A stretch of DNA of 64,000 nucleotides from the NCBI RefSeq assembly GCF_947486615.1, contig NZ_CANKUD010000001.1, positions 186,001 to 250,000 on the forward strand, in the 5' to 3' direction. Below the pieces are notes generated by a model. That model had not been told where the DNA came from, ran no database searches, and saw nothing but the letters and a program-made list of their open reading frames with translations. The translations under genes and the position numbers were made by a program. Below, piece after piece: positions 36,439-47,450 of this stretch. This DNA comes from an uncultured Modestobacter sp. GTDB taxonomy: Bacteria; Actinomycetota; Actinomycetes; Mycobacteriales; Geodermatophilaceae. Each line of letters begins with the position of its first letter. Position 1 is the stretch's first letter.

Positions 36439-37176
36439 TCAGGCCGGTGGCGAGACCCCGGCCCGGACGTCGACCAGGGCGACGAGGTCCGCGACGCCGA
36501 GCCCGGCCAGGGACTCCCGGAGGGTGAGCGACCCGCCGGCTTGCAGCGGCTGTAGCGACGGGACGCCGAGCACCGCTGCCCCGGCAGCCAGACCTGCCAC
36601 CACGCCCACCTGGGAGTCCTCGATCACGACGCACGCGCCCGGCTCGACGCCCAGCGCCGACATCGCCTGCAGGTAGGGCGCCGGGTCGGGCTTGCGGGCC
36701 GGCACCTCGTCCCCGCAGACGGTCACGTCGAACGGCGTCCGGCCCAGGTCGGTGGTGATCGAGTCGATCACCAGGGCGGCGATCCGGCGGGGCGTCGTGG
36801 TCACCAGCGCGGTGGCCAGGCCGGCCGCGCCGACGGAGAGCAGCAGTTCACGGGCGCCGGGCCGCCAGGGCATCCCGCGGCTGGTCATCAGCGCGGCGGT
36901 CCGCTCCTCGACCCACTGCGCGTCCGTGCGCAGCTGCTCGTCGTCGCGGGTGAGGCCGAGGTCGGCGTAGAGCACCTGCATCGCCACCCGCATGGAGGCG
37001 CCGACGGTCTGCTGCCGGCCGGCGTCGGAGAACCTGCCGCCGAGCCGGGCGGCGAGCTCGTCCATCGCCTCGCCCCACAGCTCCTCGGTCTCCACCAGCG
37101 TGCCGTCCATGTCGAACAGCACTGCCTGCAGTGACTGGAACGAGCGGGGCGCGCTGCTCACCGGGGTCGCCGACAC
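36439..37176 (-). CDS. HAD family phosphatase (beta-phosphoglucomutase-like)
   Basis: The 245-residue protein has HAD motif I (AVLFDMDGTLVETEELWGEA, about residues 18-37), motif II (LVTTTPRR), motif III lysine (ARKPDPAPYL) and motif IV (VVIEDSQVGVVAGLAAG). It fits the HAD-IA subfamily that hydrolyses or isomerises small phospho-sugars. The GTG start has TAGACT (37183-37188, minus strand) six bases upstream, a leaderless promoter. The substrate is not determinable. Confidence 0.85.
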   Translation of the reverse strand: MSATPVSSAPRSFQSLQAVLFDMDGTLVETEELWGEAMDELAARLGGRFSDAGRQQTVGASMRVAMQVLYADLGLTRDDEQLRTDAQWVEERTAALMTSRGMPWRPGARELLLSVGAAGLATALVTTTPRRIAALVIDSITTDLGRTPFDVTVCGDEVPARKPDPAPYLQAMSALGVEPGACVVIEDSQVGVVAGLAAGAAVLGVPSLQPLQAGGSLTLRESLAGLGVADLVALVDVRAGVSPPA

Positions 37177-37210
37177 CCGGGCAGTCTAGGGAGCCGGCCG
37201 GCGTGGCCGA

Positions 37211-37909
37211 TCAGGCCGGCTCGGTGCGCACGAGGGTCGCGAAGGCGATCACGTTGTCCTCGTAGCTGCGCACCGACGAGTCGAAGTCGCCACCGCAGGT
37301 GATCAGCCGAAGCTGCGCGTCCGGGGTGTCGCCGTAGGCGGCGATGGTCGGGAAGTCGTCCTTGGGGTGGGTCTCCACCCGGTCGACGGCGAACACCGCG
37401 GTGGTGCCGTCCTCGCGGTCGACGCGCACCTCGTCCCCGGGCTGCAGGCCACCGAGGTCGAAGAACACCCCGGGGCCGTGCTCGGCGGAGTCGACGTGGC
37501 CGAGCAGCACCGCCGGCCCGATCGCCCCGGGTGCCGGGCCGCGCTCGTACCAGCCGGCCTGGTCGTCCGGGCCCAGCGGCGGCACCTCGACGGTGCCGTC
37601 GTCGTTGAGGCCCAGGCGCAGCAGGTCGCTGCTGACGTCGATGGCAGGGATGCTGACCGCCACCGGGGCGGCGACCGGCTGGGCAACCGTCTCGGCGGCC
37701 GCCGAGGGTGCCGCGGAGGACGGTGCGGGCGGTGCGACCGTGCTGGGTGGTGCCGAGCTCTCCGCGCGGTCGGCGCTGGGTGCCGGCCGCGGCGCCTCCT
37801 GCTGACCGGTCACCGCCACCACCACGGCGACGAGGGCCACGATCGCGAGGGCGACGGCCAGCGCCGTCCACGTGCGGGTGCTCGGCCGGCGGCCGCGGGG
37901 CTCGGTCAC
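37211..37909 (-). CDS. Class F sortase
   Basis: The 232-residue protein has one N-terminal membrane helix (WTALAVALAIVALVAVVVAV, residues ~14-33), a Pro/Ala/Ser-rich linker to about residue 80 and a sortase beta-barrel. The catalytic triad is visible as His138 (LLGHVDS), Cys205 (LITCGGDFD) and Arg214 (SVRSYEDN). Class F sortases of actinobacteria anchor surface proteins or cleave signals. It follows the CHRD-like gene on the same strand, 77 bases away, making that protein a candidate substrate. Confidence 0.9.
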   Translation of the reverse strand: MTEPRGRRPSTRTWTALAVALAIVALVAVVVAVTGQQEAPRPAPSADRAESSAPPSTVAPPAPSSAAPSAAAETVAQPVAAPVAVSIPAIDVSSDLLRLGLNDDGTVEVPPLGPDDQAGWYERGPAPGAIGPAVLLGHVDSAEHGPGVFFDLGGLQPGDEVRVDREDGTTAVFAVDRVETHPKDDFPTIAAYGDTPDAQLRLITCGGDFDSSVRSYEDNVIAFATLVRTEPA

Positions 37910-37986
37910 GGGGTTCCTTCCGGATGATCGGGTGAGGGGCCGTGCCGCGCGGGGAGGTCGCCCTCCCCGCGCGGCACGGAGCCGGA

Positions 37987-38760
37987 TCAGGCCTGGTCGG
38001 CCTGACGACGGCGGTAGGCGACCGCACCGGCGGCGGCGGCACCGACGGCGGCGAGGGCACCCACGCCCATGGCCGCGGTGTTCTCCGTGCCGGCGGTGCT
38101 GCCGGCACCGGTCTCGGCGCCACCGGCGGGGGCGGCACCCATCTGCGCGACGTCCAGCGAGCCGCAGGCGGCCGGGGCGGTGGCCTCCATCGGCAGCGAC
38201 GGGTCGAGGTCGCTCATGACGTCGCCGTCGTAGGCGCCCGAGCCGTCCTTGTCGATGCCGTGCACGACCAGCACAGCGGTGCCGGCCTCGAACGCCGCGT
38301 GGACGTCGTCGGTGACCTCGAAGGTGCGCTCGTAGCTGATCGAGCCGCCCTCGGCGGTCGGGAACCGGTCGATGGCCAGGCCGCTGTCGGGGCCGGTGTC
38401 GCCGGTGGTGGTCAGCGACGTACCGATGGCCCCGTAGTACTTCGCGGCCTCGGTGACGCTGACGAAGCCGTCACCGTCGGCGTCGTCGGACAGGTCGTTG
38501 GCCGGGCAGGTGCCCTCGGCGCCGATGTGGAAGTGCTGGGCGTGCGGCGAGCCGGCGAGCAGCCCGGAGGCCTCGATCATGACGGTGGCCGTGTTGCCGT
38601 CCAGCGTGACCATGCCGGTGCCGGAGACGCCGGACTGGTTCACCGCGCCGAGGTCGGCCTGGTAGCTGTGCGTGCCCTCGTGCGCCGACGCGGCGGTCAT
38701 GGTCAGCAGCGGGAAGGCCGCGGCTGCGGCGACGGCCGGGAGTGCGAGTGCCTTGCGCAT
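37987..38760 (-). CDS. Secreted CHRD-like protein with an EF-hand-like loop
   Basis: The 257-residue protein has a Sec signal peptide (MRKALALPAVAAAAAFPLLT to ASA-HEG, cut near residue 26), a CHRD-like domain (SYQADLGAVNQSGVSGTGMV, HAQHFHIG), an EF-hand-like loop D-A-D-G-D-G-F-V-S-V-T-E, and a C-terminal hydrophobic helix followed by YRRRQADQA. That tail resembles a sorting signal, but no LPxTG-type motif is present. GAGGAG precedes the ATG. It is divergent from copC. Copper or calcium handling at the surface is a guess. Confidence 0.75.
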   Translation of the reverse strand: MRKALALPAVAAAAAFPLLTMTAASAHEGTHSYQADLGAVNQSGVSGTGMVTLDGNTATVMIEASGLLAGSPHAQHFHIGAEGTCPANDLSDDADGDGFVSVTEAAKYYGAIGTSLTTTGDTGPDSGLAIDRFPTAEGGSISYERTFEVTDDVHAAFEAGTAVLVVHGIDKDGSGAYDGDVMSDLDPSLPMEATAPAACGSLDVAQMGAAPAGGAETGAGSTAGTENTAAMGVGALAAVGAAAAGAVAYRRRQADQA

Positions 38761-39124
38761 GGATGCTCCTCGTTGTCGGGATGCGGTCGCCTCCGGGGAG
38801 GTGGCCGCAGGACGGCGGTTGGGAACCACTCGCCCGTCGTGCCGGCGGACGCGTCGGTGCGCCCGCCCTCGATCAGGTCCGTGAAGACCACGACCGGCTG
38901 CAGGTCGGCAGCTGGGTGGTCCCCGCTGCCGCGCCGATCGCACGTGGTTCGGGCGCGGGGACCGGAGCGGTTCACCCGGTCCCGGATTTTTTTCTGTCCC
39001 CCGGCTGTGCAGCCGGTGGGAGCCCCTGGCTGTGTGGCCGGTGGACGGCCGCCGCGCGGACCGACCGGGACGCCGCTGCATGCGTCGGCCCAACCGGATC
39101 GGCCCTCACTGACGAACAACGGGC
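38761..39124. other. 364-bp divergent intergenic region between the CHRD-like gene and copC
   Basis: No coding signal is seen. The notable element is an intrinsic terminator on the plus strand at 38958-38993, with no plus-strand gene before it, so this region may encode a short leader RNA or antisense RNA. The rest is GC-rich without recognised promoters. Confidence 0.5.
38958..38993 (+). terminator. Intrinsic terminator with T tract, upstream of copC
   Basis: GGGACCGG (38958-38965) pairs with CCGGTCCC (38976-38983) around a 10-nt loop, then GGA and seven T (38987-38993). This is the only canonical T-tract terminator noticed in the window, and it lies 131 bases before the copC start. Confidence 0.65.
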
Positions 39125-39781
39125 ATGACTGCGCTCCGAGCCCCGTCGCCGGTCCTCCGGGTCACCCCCGCCCCGCGACGGCGGACGGCGGGTCTGCCGG
39201 CCCTGCTGACCGTGCTCATCCTGGCCGTCCTCGTGCTGGCGGCCGGTGTGGGTCCGGCCCGCGCCCACGACGGGCTGGTCCGCACATCCCCGGGGTCGGG
39301 GGCGGCGGTGACCTCCTCCCCCACCGTCGTCGAGCTCGAGTTCACCGGGGAACCGCTGCCGCTGGGCACCCAGGTGGTGGTGACCGGCCCGGACGGCGGG
39401 TCGGTGTCCGACGGCGCGGCGGAGATCAGCGGCAGGTCGGTGGTCCAGCCGCTGGCCGACGGGGTGCCCGCGGGCGACTACACCGTCGAGTGGCGGAGCA
39501 CCTCCTCCGACGGGCATGCCCTGACCGGCAGCTTCGCCTTCACCGTCGCGACCGCTCCGGCACCGGCGACCTCGGCCGCAGCGTCCGCCGAGGGCACCAC
39601 AGCCCCCGCCGCCGACGGCAGCACGGGCACGAACCCGGGCACGGAGCTGGACGGCGATCCGGCGCTGGCCGAGGCCGGCCGGGCCACCGGGAACGGGCCG
39701 GCCGTGGGCTGGCTGATCGCGGCCGGCGCCGTGCTGGTCGGCGCGGTGGCGGTGCTCGTCCGCAGCCGGCGTCGGTCGTGA
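39125..39781 (+). CDS. CopC domain-containing protein
   Basis: The 218-residue protein has a long N-terminal signal sequence (LLTVLILAVLVLAAGVGPARA), then a CopC beta-sandwich starting with the copper-binding His of ARAHDGLVRTSPGSG, ending at DGHALTGSFAFTV, an Ala/Thr-rich linker and a C-terminal membrane helix (VGWLIAAGAVLVGAVAVLV) with an R-rich end. CopC proteins bind copper outside the membrane. It overlaps copD by four bases (GTGA), so the two work together. Confidence 0.9.
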   Translation: MTALRAPSPVLRVTPAPRRRTAGLPALLTVLILAVLVLAAGVGPARAHDGLVRTSPGSGAAVTSSPTVVELEFTGEPLPLGTQVVVTGPDGGSVSDGAAEISGRSVVQPLADGVPAGDYTVEWRSTSSDGHALTGSFAFTVATAPAPATSAAASAEGTTAPAADGSTGTNPGTELDGDPALAEAGRATGNGPAVGWLIAAGAVLVGAVAVLVRSRRRS

Positions 39782-41190
39782 GCAGCGCGGTCGCGCCAGC
39801 GCCCACCGAGCAGGCGGCGCCGGCCGGTACGCCGGGCCCGAGACGGCCGGCGTCCCTGACCGTGGCCGGGGCGGGCGCCGTGGGCCTGCTCGCCGTCCTG
39901 GTCGGCGCGCTGGTGGTCGGTGGCGCTGCCGGAGCCGACGGGGCCGCGGGCCTGCAGCAGGCCGGGCAGCTCGTCGAGGTGGGCGCGCCGGTGGTCACCC
40001 TCGTCGGCCGGCTCGCCGCGGTGGGCACGGTCGGTGCGCTGCTGGTCGCCGCCGTGCTGCTCCCCGGTGGCCCGCTGTCCGCGCCGGCCCGGCGGGCGCT
40101 GCGCGCAGCCTCGGGCTGGGCACTGGTCTGGGCACTGGCGACGGCCCTCGGCGGCCTGCTGACCGTGAGCCGGCTGGTCGGCGTGCCTCCGACGGCACTG
40201 GACTCCTCCTCGGTCCGGGTCTTCTTCGTCGACACCGGCGCCGGCCGGGCGGCGCTGCTGGTCGTGGCCCTCAGTGGCGTGGTCGCACTGGCGGCCCGGC
40301 GCAGTGGCGGCACCACCGGCGCGCGCCTGCTGCTGGTGGTCGCCCTGGCCGCGCTGGTCGTCCCCGTCGTGCTGAGCGGGCACTCATCGGCGGCCGAGGA
40401 CCACCTGCTCGCCGTGACCACCCTCGCGGTGCACGTGGTCGCCGCGAGCCTGTGGGTGGGCGGTCTCGGTGCCCTGCTGTGGTGGGGTCGTGGCCCGGTC
40501 GCGGCCGCCGAGCGGTTCAGTGTCCTGGCGCTGGTCTGCTGGGCGGCCACGGCGGTCTCCGGCGTGCTGGCCGCCGGTCTCGTCCTCGGCGGGGCCGGTG
40601 CGGTGGTCGCCGCGCTGGGCAGCGGCTACGGCGCGCTGCTGCTGGCCAAGACGCTCGGGCTCACGCTGGCCGGCGTGCTGGGCTGGCGGCACCGGCAGCG
40701 CACCCTGCCCGCACTGCGCGCCGGCCGGCCCGGTGCCTTCCGGCGGCTGGCCGCGGTCGAGGTGGCCGTGCTGCTGGCGACCGTGGCACTGGCGGTCGCG
40801 CTGGCGGCGTCCCCTCCCCCGCCCGCCGCGGCGGGCGCGACGACGTCCCCCGCGGCCGCGGCCGGCTCAGGCCCGGCAGCCGGGAACCCGGCGGCCGACG
40901 ATCAGGCGGCCGTGGACCCGATGGCCGGGCACGACCACGGCGAGCTGTCGGTCGGCGTGCTGATCGACGACAGCCGCTTTCACGTCACCGGCCCGGTCAC
41001 GGCCGGCCAGCGGGTCACGGTGTTCAACGGCACCGATCAGCGGGTCACGATCACGGCGGACGACGGGTCGTTCGATGTCGAGGTCCCAGGCCACACGCTG
41101 CTGACCTTCCTGGCCCCGGACCAGCCCGGCGAGTACGACTTCACCAGCCGTCACTCCGCCACCTACACCGACGTCCTCGTCGTCGAGTGA
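39778..41190 (+). CDS. CopD domain protein fused to a cupredoxin-like domain
   Basis: The 470-residue protein has about nine membrane helices forming a CopD domain (VHVVAASLWVGGLGALLWW, about residues 220-238, with the conserved His) followed by an Ala/Pro-rich linker and an extracytoplasmic cupredoxin-like domain (SVGVLIDDSRFHVTG to YTDVLVVE, about residues 395-470). A GHDHGE segment precedes that domain. The usual cupredoxin Cys ligand is not seen; His residues remain. Start overlaps the copC stop. It probably moves or delivers copper with CopC. Confidence 0.85.
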   Translation: MSSAVAPAPTEQAAPAGTPGPRRPASLTVAGAGAVGLLAVLVGALVVGGAAGADGAAGLQQAGQLVEVGAPVVTLVGRLAAVGTVGALLVAAVLLPGGPLSAPARRALRAASGWALVWALATALGGLLTVSRLVGVPPTALDSSSVRVFFVDTGAGRAALLVVALSGVVALAARRSGGTTGARLLLVVALAALVVPVVLSGHSSAAEDHLLAVTTLAVHVVAASLWVGGLGALLWWGRGPVAAAERFSVLALVCWAATAVSGVLAAGLVLGGAGAVVAALGSGYGALLLAKTLGLTLAGVLGWRHRQRTLPALRAGRPGAFRRLAAVEVAVLLATVALAVALAASPPPPAAAGATTSPAAAAGSGPAAGNPAADDQAAVDPMAGHDHGELSVGVLIDDSRFHVTGPVTAGQRVTVFNGTDQRVTITADDGSFDVEVPGHTLLTFLAPDQPGEYDFTSRHSATYTDVLVVE

Positions 41191-41204
41191 CCCCGGCCCT
41201 TCGG

Positions 41205-41255
41205 CCCCCGTCCAGAGGCTCGCCCTGAGCTTGCGAAGGGTGAGGGGGACGGGGG
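41205..41255. terminator. Bidirectional terminator between copD and metH
   Basis: CCCCCGTCC (41205-41213) pairs with GGACGGGGG (41247-41255), and inside CTCGCCCT (41219-41226) pairs with AGGGTGAG (41237-41244) using one G-U. It serves the convergent copD and metH stops and belongs to the same sequence family as 46097-46147. Confidence 0.75.
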
Positions 41256-41259
41256 TCCT

Positions 41260-45069
<3,810 letters not shown>

Positions 45070-45099
45070 AGGGCGGTCCTCGGGATCGATCGATCACGG

Positions 45100-45180
45100 T
45101 CACGGAGGCGTCCGGCGCCAGGGCCCTGGCAACTCCGACGGGCAGCGCGGCGCCTCGTCGTCCTCGAACAGCACGTCCAT
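45100..45180 (-). CDS. Possible 26-codon leader ORF upstream of metH
   Basis: From ATG 45180 the frame reads MDVLFEDDEAPRCPSELPGP then WRRTPP and a stop, 30 bases before the metH start. It contains one Cys and no Met or His run. No ribosome site is obvious, so this may be chance; it is listed because of its position. Confidence 0.2.
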   Translation of the reverse strand: MDVLFEDDEAPRCPSELPGPWRRTPP

Positions 45181-45292
45181 GGTCTCACTTCCCGCGCCCG
45201 GGACGGCGGAGCCGGGCGCGCGCCCGCCCCGAGGACCCCACCGGCCCCGGCGGCACCCGGGGTGGTCGGCGAGATCGACGTAGGCTCGAAGG

Positions 45293-46090
45293 GTGATCGA
45301 TCCGAAGTCCACCGCAGACGACCTGCCCGAGCTGGACGACCCCGTGGTCGTGGTCGCGTTCGAGGGGTGGAACGACGCCGGGGACGCAGCGACCGGGGCC
45401 GTCGAGCACCTGGAGCTCAGCTGGGACGCGACCCCGCTGGCCGCGCTGGACCCCGAGGACTACTACGACTTCCAGGTCAACCGCCCCACCGTCTCCCTCA
45501 TCGACGGGGTCAGCCGCCGCATCGAGTGGCCCACCACCCGCCTCTCGGTGGCCAAGCCCCCCGGCAGCGACCGGCACGTGGTGCTCATCCGCGGCATCGA
45601 GCCGAACATGCGCTGGCGCAGCTTCTGCGACGAGCTGATCGAGCTCATCCAGGAGCTGGGCGCCACCACCGTCGTCGCGCTTGGCGCGCTGCTCGCCGAC
45701 ACCCCGCACACCCGCCCCACGCCGGTCACCGGGTCGGCCTACGACGAGGAGTCGGCCACCCAGTGGGGGCTGGAGACCTCCCGGTACGAGGGCCCCACCG
45801 GCATCCTCGGCGTCTTCGCCGACGCCTGCCTGCAGTCCGGTCTGCCGACGGTGAGCTTCTGGGCGGCCGTGCCGCACTACGTCTCCCAGCCGCCCTCCCC
45901 CCGGGCCACCGTCGCGCTGCTCCAGCGGGTCGAGGAGGTGCTGGAGATGGCCGTGCCGCTGGGCACCCTCCCCCAGCAGGCCGAGGAGTGGGTGAAGACC
46001 GTCGACGAGATGGCCCAGGAGGACGACGAGGTCGTCGAGTTCGCCCGCGAGTTCGAGAGGTATCTGCGCCGCCGCGGCGGCGCCGGCTGA
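45293..46090 (+). CDS. PAC2 family protein
   Basis: The 265-residue protein matches the PAC2 family (proteasome assembly chaperone 2-like fold); FEGWNDAGDAATGAVEHL (about residues 24-41), DFQVNRPTVSL and GALLADTPHTRPTPVTGS are typical. Bacterial roles are unproven; the gene also sits near metH and the Pup-proteasome genes in mycobacteria (Rv2125). TAGGCT (45281-45286) ends six bases before the GTG, so the message is probably leaderless. Its last codons are duplicated downstream. Confidence 0.85.
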   Translation: MIDPKSTADDLPELDDPVVVVAFEGWNDAGDAATGAVEHLELSWDATPLAALDPEDYYDFQVNRPTVSLIDGVSRRIEWPTTRLSVAKPPGSDRHVVLIRGIEPNMRWRSFCDELIELIQELGATTVVALGALLADTPHTRPTPVTGSAYDEESATQWGLETSRYEGPTGILGVFADACLQSGLPTVSFWAAVPHYVSQPPSPRATVALLQRVEEVLEMAVPLGTLPQQAEEWVKTVDEMAQEDDEVVEFAREFERYLRRRGGAG

Positions 46091-46213
46091 CCTCGGCCCC
46101 GTCGCAGGGGCCCGCCGCGAGCCTGCGAGTGGCGGGGGGCGACGGGGTCCTTCCACTGCGCCGCCGCGGCGGCGCCGGCTGACCTCGGCCCCGTCGCAGG
46201 GGCCCGCCGCGAG
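46064..46213. repeat. 58-bp perfect direct repeat spanning the PAC2 gene stop
   Basis: Bases 46064-46121 (last nine codons, stop and half of the terminator) recur exactly at 46156-46213, an offset of 92 with a 34-bp spacer. Only the first copy has the complete terminator hairpin. Confidence 0.85.
46097..46147 (+). terminator. Terminator after the PAC2 gene
   Basis: CCCCGTCGC (46097-46105) pairs with GCGACGGGG (46139-46147), with an inner CCCGCC/GGCGGG helix (46111-46116, 46131-46136), followed by TCCTTCCACT. It matches the copD-metH terminator in layout and sequence. Confidence 0.75.
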
Positions 46214-46475
46214 GCTCCTGCGCCGGGAAAGGGTTCCGCCACGGCGCCGGCGCGGACGCGCTCGCCGGCCCTCGGCCTGGCCGCGGCCTCGTCGTCGGAC
46301 GGGCTGACGGCCGGCCCCCCGACGCGCCGGCACGCGCTCCTCTGCACCGGTCCACCCGTGTCTCAGGTCGGCGTGCGGAGAGCGGTGCTGTGGCGCCGTG
46401 GACGCTGCTAGCTTCTGCCCTCATCGCGGTCCCCGGCCGTCAGCGGCCATGGACGCCAGAGCGAGAGGAACGCCC
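46214..46475. other. Gene-free stretch before the glycosyltransferase gene
   Basis: After the direct repeat the sequence to 46475 shows no coding signal. AGAGGA at 46464-46469 is the ribosome site for the next gene. A promoter for the glycosyltransferase pair must lie here, but no clear -10 and -35 pair was identified. Confidence 0.5.
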
Positions 46476-47450
46476 ATGGCCGGCACCGCCGATGAGCTCC
46501 CGACCGCCGACGTGGTGGTCTGCACCTACACCGATCAGCGCTGGGACCTCCTCGTCCGGGCGGTCGCCTCGCTACGGAGTCAGACGGTCGCCCCGCGGTC
46601 GGTCCTGCTGTGCGTGGACCACAATCCGGAACTGCACGAACGCTGTGTGCGCGAGTGGGCGGACGACGGTCGGCAACCGCCGGTCCAGGTCTTCGCGAAC
46701 CGCTACCCCGGACGGCTGGGCTCGGCCCGCAACACCGCCGTCGAGCGGGTGACCTCCGGCGTCGTCGCCTTCCTCGACGACGATGCCGAGGCAGACCCCA
46801 CCTGGCTGGAGACCCTGCTGCGGGTCTACGCCGAGGACCCCCGCGCCGTGGCGGTCGGCGGGGCTCCCCTCCCCCGGCACGTGGTCGCCCGGCCCGACTG
46901 GTTCCCGCACGAGTTCGACTGGGTCTTCGGCTGTCACTACGCCGGGCTCCCCGACGTCCGGCAGCCGACCCGCCACCTGATCGGCGCGAACATGTCCGCC
47001 CGCAGTGCGGCCCTGCGTGCGGTCGGGGGGTTCCACTCCGACAAGCACGACGACATGGACCTGTCGCACCGCATCGCCGCGGCTCACGGCGTGGCGGCGG
47101 TGGTGTACGAGCCCGAGGCCGTCGTCTACCACCACGTGCACCCGGAGCGGTTGACCTGGTCGTACTTCTGGCGCCGGTGCTACACGATCAACCGGGGCAA
47201 GGTCCGGGCGTTCGACGACATGGGGGCCGCGGGCAACATCCGGGCGGAGCTGGAGTTCGCCGGCCGGATGGCCGGCACGGTCGCTCGGAGGCTGCGTCGG
47301 GGGGTCACCGGGGACCTCGCGTCCGTGCGGCAGGCCGCCACCATCGTGGCCGGCCTGGCGACGGCCGGGGTCGGGCACCTGCGGGGCAGGCTGGACCTGC
47401 GGACGGGTCGGCTGCCGGAGTCCCTGACCGTGGGGCTCGCGGCGAGGTGA
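46476..47450 (+). CDS. Glycosyltransferase family 2 protein
   Basis: The 324-residue GT-A fold protein transfers a sugar from an NDP-sugar. Motifs are ADVVVCTYTDQRWDLL at the start, LGSARNTAVERVTSGVVAFL followed by the metal-binding DDDAE (about residues 92-116), and the ANMSARSAALRAVGGF acceptor segment with DDMDLSHRI. A C-terminal basic helix may touch the membrane. ATG 46476 is fixed by AGAGGA upstream. It overlaps the GMC oxidoreductase gene by four bases (GTGA), so the two proteins probably act on one glycan or glycolipid. Confidence 0.85.
   Translation: MAGTADELPTADVVVCTYTDQRWDLLVRAVASLRSQTVAPRSVLLCVDHNPELHERCVREWADDGRQPPVQVFANRYPGRLGSARNTAVERVTSGVVAFLDDDAEADPTWLETLLRVYAEDPRAVAVGGAPLPRHVVARPDWFPHEFDWVFGCHYAGLPDVRQPTRHLIGANMSARSAALRAVGGFHSDKHDDMDLSHRIAAAHGVAAVVYEPEAVVYHHVHPERLTWSYFWRRCYTINRGKVRAFDDMGAAGNIRAELEFAGRMAGTVARRLRRGVTGDLASVRQAATIVAGLATAGVGHLRGRLDLRTGRLPESLTVGLAAR

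Noticed and set aside
38821-38860. ECF sigma factor promoter (GGGAAC ... CGTC) before copC
   Set aside because: Spacings between the two boxes (about 8 or 25) do not fit the usual 16-17.
45070-45292. Cobalamin or SAM riboswitch upstream of metH
   Set aside because: No B12 box or SAM-IV-like conserved core could be read in the 223-base region.
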